DNA from: Halocafeteria seosinensis
Taxonomy: Eukaryota > Sar > Bigyra > Bicosoecida
Assembly (NCBI GenBank): GCA_001687465.1
Contig: LVLI01000623.1
Span: 1-19,367, forward strand
DNA: 19,367 nucleotides
Direction of reading: 5' to 3'
Part shown: positions 16,326-19,367 of the stretch, one piece after another
How positions within the stretch are numbered: the stretch's first letter is position 1
Layout of the letters: each line of letters opens with the position of its first letter
Position numbers and translations under genes: made by a program
Notes under the pieces: model-generated
What the model was told of the DNA's origin: nothing
The model's input: only the letters and a program-made list of their open reading frames with translations
The model's database searches: none

Positions 16326-19100
16326 ATGACCGCCCTGTCCAAACGCTATGTTACTTCAATATTGAAATTACTGTGTCTATTACTAGGCGTGGGGCGGGCT
16401 CAATCAGACATGGCATACACAATGGACTCTGTACGAACGGGAAATGTCCCGGCAGTGGCTTCCGACAGCAACAGCCCCGTCACTTCACCGAGCGGCTCCA
16501 AACCAGTTCATCCCAAGAGGACGACACATGACACCAGCTTTTGGAGTGCCTCTATCAGAGAATCTGGCAACGTATATCGCGTAGAATCTCCAAGTCCTTC
16601 GGCCCTATTGACTCAGTTTCAATTTTCAACCGCCCCAGAACTGATTGCTGACACCGGGAGACTCAAACAAGAATTGGCACAGGCATCGCTTCCTAAAACT
16701 CCTAATATTTCGTACTCTAGGCAAGTTCCACGCCATCAACCTCATATTGCGGCGTCCCTTCTTGCTCCCAGCTTCTACGCTCTGAATGCTCGCTACCGCA
16801 CCAATTCCTCCACTACCCCTACAAAGAGTGTCAACGGTTCCTATTCGAAAACTGTTTCACCAACGAGGAGTTTCAACGCTTCTTATTCGAAAACTGCTTC
16901 CCCAACACGGACAGTGACGCCAACAAGGAGAGTCAATATATCATCATTGACTACTTCAAACGCTTCCTGTTCCAGCACTCCTTTCCGAAGTCCTTCCACT
17001 TCCTCAACCAAGCGTGCCACTGCTTCCTATTCGGGTACTGGTTCTCCAACGAGGAGTATCAATGCTTCCCATTCGGGACCTGCTTCCCCAACACGGGTCA
17101 ATTCCTCGGCTACCCCTACAAACAGTGTCAATGCTTCCTATTCAAGAACTGTTTCCCCAACGAGGAGTATCCACGCTTCCTATTCGAACACTGCTTCCCC
17201 AACACGGGTCAATCCCTCGGCTATCCCTACAAAGAGTGTCAATGGTTCCTATTCGAAAACTGTTTCACCAACGAGGAGTACCAACAGTTCCTATTCGAAA
17301 ACTGCTTCCCCAGGAAGGAGTATCAATGCTTCCCATTCGAGAACTGCTTCCCCAACACGGGTTAATTCCTCCGTTACCCCTACGAAGAGTGTCAATGCTT
17401 CCAGTTTGAGCACTGTTTCACCGACGAGGAGTATCAATGCTTCTCATTCGAGCACAGTATTGCCAACCCGGGCCAATTTCTCTACTATCCCCACAAAGAG
17501 TGTCAATGCTTCCAGTTCGAGCACTGTTTCACCGACGAGGAGTATCAATGCTTCTCATTCGAGCACCGTTTTACCAACCCGGGCCAATTTCTCCACTATC
17601 CCCACAAAGAGTGTCAATGCTTCCAGTTCGAGCACTGTTTCACCGACGAGTATCAATGCTTCTCATTCGAGCACCGTTTTACCAACCCGGGCCAATTTCT
17701 CCACTATCCCCACAAAGAGTGTCAATGCTTCCAGTTCGAGCACTGTTTCACCAACGAGGAGTATCGATGCTTCTCATTCGAGCACCGTTTTACCAACCCG
17801 GGCCAATTCCTCCGCTGCCCCTACAAAGAGTGTCAATGCTTCCTATTCAAGAACTGTTTCACCGACGAGGAGTATCGACGCTTCCTATTCGAACACTGCT
17901 TCCCCAACACGGGTCAATCCTTCGGCTACCCCTACAAACAGTGTCAATGCTTCCTATTCAAGAACTGTTTCCCCAACGAGGAGTATCGACGCTTCCTATT
18001 CGAACACTGCTTCCCCAACACGGGTCAATCCCTCGGCTATCCCTACAAAGAGTGTCAATGGTTCCTATTCGAAAACTGTTTCACCAACGAGGAGTACCAA
18101 CAGTTCCTATTCGAAAACTGCTTCACCAACACCGGGCAATTCCTCTTCTACCCCCACAAAGAGGGTTGGGTTTTCCCATTCGAGTACGGTTTCACCAACA
18201 CGGGCGTTGACGCCCACAAGAAGAGTCAACGTCTCATCGTCGGCTACCTGCATCAGTTCGCATTCCAGCACTCCCTCCACGTCCCTAACCAAAAGTATCA
18301 ATGTTTCCTATTCAAGCACCATTTCTCCAGCAATGAGTAAAAATGCGTCCTACTCGAGAACGCAGAATGCCTCCTACTCGAGGGCTTCTTCCCGAACACC
18401 CGTGATAACGCCGTCGAGGAACGTTAGTGTTTCGTCATCCAGTATCAGAAACGGAAGCCCTTCTGCCTCTCAAACGAAAACCCTGAATGCGTCGACTCCA
18501 CCAAGTTCTTCAACCACCCCCGTGAAGAGTATGAGCACCTCGTATTCCAGAGCTGCTTCATCAACAAGTTCGACGGCTCCAACAGTGAGTAGTATTGCTA
18601 CGTACTCGAAAAGCCAGGCTGTTTCCAATTCTGCATTTGCGTCTACGTCTCCAAGCACATGGAAAACTAGTTCTTCTTGCACTCCTTCGTGGGAGCCTTC
18701 TGAACCCTCCACAAGTACAATACGTTTCTCCTATTCCAGCAGCCCGGAAGTTTCTTATTCGGCAGTTGCGTCAAACTCGCTCGCACCCTCCGTTTCCCCG
18801 TCTGCCACAGGGACAGTCAGCGCCACAATCTCTACAAGTAGTGAACTTAGGAACTCACCTACTCCTTCCGTGTGGCGCCATACTAGAACTCCCGCCGCTG
18901 GCTCTTCTCCTAGCTTAGGATCTCCTGCAGTTATAGGAATCGTTTCTGGGAGCGTGGGGATTGTTATGATCGTAGCAGTAGTATTGTTTTTCGCTCTCAA
19001 GAGAAGACGACGACGTCGTCGAGCGCCGTCGAATCAGAGTATTGATGAAGACGGCGAAGCTTATCAGTACTGGGAATTGGGTCATCTCATGGAGGTGTAG
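16326..19100 (+). CDS. Mucin-like repeat membrane glycoprotein
   Basis: Single exon, 924 residues. The start ATG opens a signal peptide (basic SKR, then SILKLLCLLLGVG, likely cleaved after GRA at 25). Residues about 160-615 are built of tandem units rich in Ser, Thr and Asn, followed by more irregular Ser/Thr-rich sequence to about 865. A single transmembrane helix (868-891) follows, then KRRRRRRR as stop-transfer and a short acidic cytoplasmic tail. The repeats combine N-glycosylation sequons (NAS, NGS, NSS, NFS) with SPT/SPTR and TPTK motifs, giving dozens of possible N-linked sites and very many O-linked or proline-directed phosphosites. It should stand as a long, heavily glycosylated stalk on the cell surface or an endomembrane lumen. 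The tail has YWEL, matching the YxxPhi adaptor-sorting motif. No adhesion, lectin or enzymatic domain is visible, so its partner and exact role are unknown; coat, wall attachment or adhesion are all possible. Confidence 0.86.
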   Translation: MTALSKRYVTSILKLLCLLLGVGRAQSDMAYTMDSVRTGNVPAVASDSNSPVTSPSGSKPVHPKRTTHDTSFWSASIRESGNVYRVESPSPSALLTQFQFSTAPELIADTGRLKQELAQASLPKTPNISYSRQVPRHQPHIAASLLAPSFYALNARYRTNSSTTPTKSVNGSYSKTVSPTRSFNASYSKTASPTRTVTPTRRVNISSLTTSNASCSSTPFRSPSTSSTKRATASYSGTGSPTRSINASHSGPASPTRVNSSATPTNSVNASYSRTVSPTRSIHASYSNTASPTRVNPSAIPTKSVNGSYSKTVSPTRSTNSSYSKTASPGRSINASHSRTASPTRVNSSVTPTKSVNASSLSTVSPTRSINASHSSTVLPTRANFSTIPTKSVNASSSSTVSPTRSINASHSSTVLPTRANFSTIPTKSVNASSSSTVSPTSINASHSSTVLPTRANFSTIPTKSVNASSSSTVSPTRSIDASHSSTVLPTRANSSAAPTKSVNASYSRTVSPTRSIDASYSNTASPTRVNPSATPTNSVNASYSRTVSPTRSIDASYSNTASPTRVNPSAIPTKSVNGSYSKTVSPTRSTNSSYSKTASPTPGNSSSTPTKRVGFSHSSTVSPTRALTPTRRVNVSSSATCISSHSSTPSTSLTKSINVSYSSTISPAMSKNASYSRTQNASYSRASSRTPVITPSRNVSVSSSSIRNGSPSASQTKTLNASTPPSSSTTPVKSMSTSYSRAASSTSSTAPTVSSIATYSKSQAVSNSAFASTSPSTWKTSSSCTPSWEPSEPSTSTIRFSYSSSPEVSYSAVASNSLAPSVSPSATGTVSATISTSSELRNSPTPSVWRHTRTPAAGSSPSLGSPAVIGIVSGSVGIVMIVAVVLFFALKRRRRRRRAPSNQSIDEDGEAYQYWELGHLMEV
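16799..18190 (+). repeat. Coding minisatellite, 111-bp (37-residue) unit
   Basis: The phrase GTCAATGCTTCC or close variants starts units at 17127, 17238, 17391, 17502, 17613, 17721, 17832, 17943 and 18054. Spacing is 111 bp, except 153 before 17391 (one extra 14-codon subunit) and 108 after 17613 (one codon lost). Each 37-residue unit is two related 14-residue modules (SxNASxSxTxSPTR type) plus a 9-residue xNxSxxPTK module. Units from 17391 to 17831 are almost identical, implying recent expansion or homogenisation. Units toward the edges, before 17127 and after 18165, are degenerate. Confidence 0.92.
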
Positions 19101-19367
19101 GGCTGGATTGGTACCTTGAAGGTAGATCGCGCCACTTAATTCGCAGTTCGGATGTGGCTGGAGTTAGTATCACTTGGTGACTCAACCTGTGAGGCACGAT
19201 GTGAATTAGAACAAGTGTGAGATAAATACCCAATGAAATACCAGCAGCGGACTTAGTACCTCTTACCTTTCTGTTTTTGCTGAACATTAACCACTGATAA
19301 TTTGTTTCCATTGCTATAGACTTTCGGAGGTTGAACACCTGACGATGGGAGCAAAGGATTCCAGGGG
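19101..19367. other. Downstream flank of the repeat glycoprotein gene
   Basis: This is short 3' flank with no supported gene. A GATAAATACC occurs at about 19221 but no canonical AATAAA is seen. The minus-strand frame covering 19087-19338 has no domain. Confidence 0.4.

Noticed and set aside
1-19367. CRISPR array, operon, bacterial mobile element or virus-derived block
   Set aside because: No spaced identical repeats of the right kind, no operon spacing; introns and gene content are eukaryotic and no viral hallmark gene is seen.

Overview
This is nuclear DNA from a eukaryote, probably a unicellular alga or protist. At least three genes are split by short GT-AG introns, 59-98 nt where the boundaries are clear, with donors GTAAGT, GTATGT or GTACGT. 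Genes are well separated, there are no operons, and proteins are typically eukaryotic (CLC antiporter with CBS domains, V-ATPase subunit C, Ser/Thr kinase). Base composition is near balanced apart from an AT-rich patch around 7440-7560. I cannot place the species from sequence alone.

Layout: 1-1724 has no recognisable gene but holds one copy of a dispersed repeat. 1725-3538 (+) is a Ser/Thr protein kinase with DWG in place of DFG. Converging on it is a single-exon type II membrane protein that looks like a Golgi glycosyltransferase (5619-4174, -). 6318-6982 (-) holds a leucine-rich-repeat gene remnant broken by a frameshift, with an open frame on the other strand beside and partly over it. 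7250-10137 is gene-poor, with AT-rich DNA, simple repeats and four more copies or remnants of the dispersed repeat. Three genes then follow in the same direction: a CLC-7-like chloride/proton antiporter in eight exons (10138-13588), V-ATPase subunit C in four exons (14051-15632) and a large single-exon, Ser/Thr-rich, repeat-built type I membrane glycoprotein (16326-19100).

Functional reading: the CLC antiporter and the V-ATPase subunit are expected to work on the same endomembranes, the pump acidifying the lumen and the antiporter carrying balancing anions. The glycosyltransferase-like protein and the heavily sequon-bearing surface protein belong to the secretory pathway and cell surface. These links are inference.

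The most unusual pattern is a roughly 100-bp dispersed repeat. Its copies share one end, a (TG)n tail, and are cut back to different extents at the other. One remnant is only 16 bp of tail between perfect 10-bp direct repeats. This is the signature expected of a retroposon (SINE-like, or the 3' end of a LINE).
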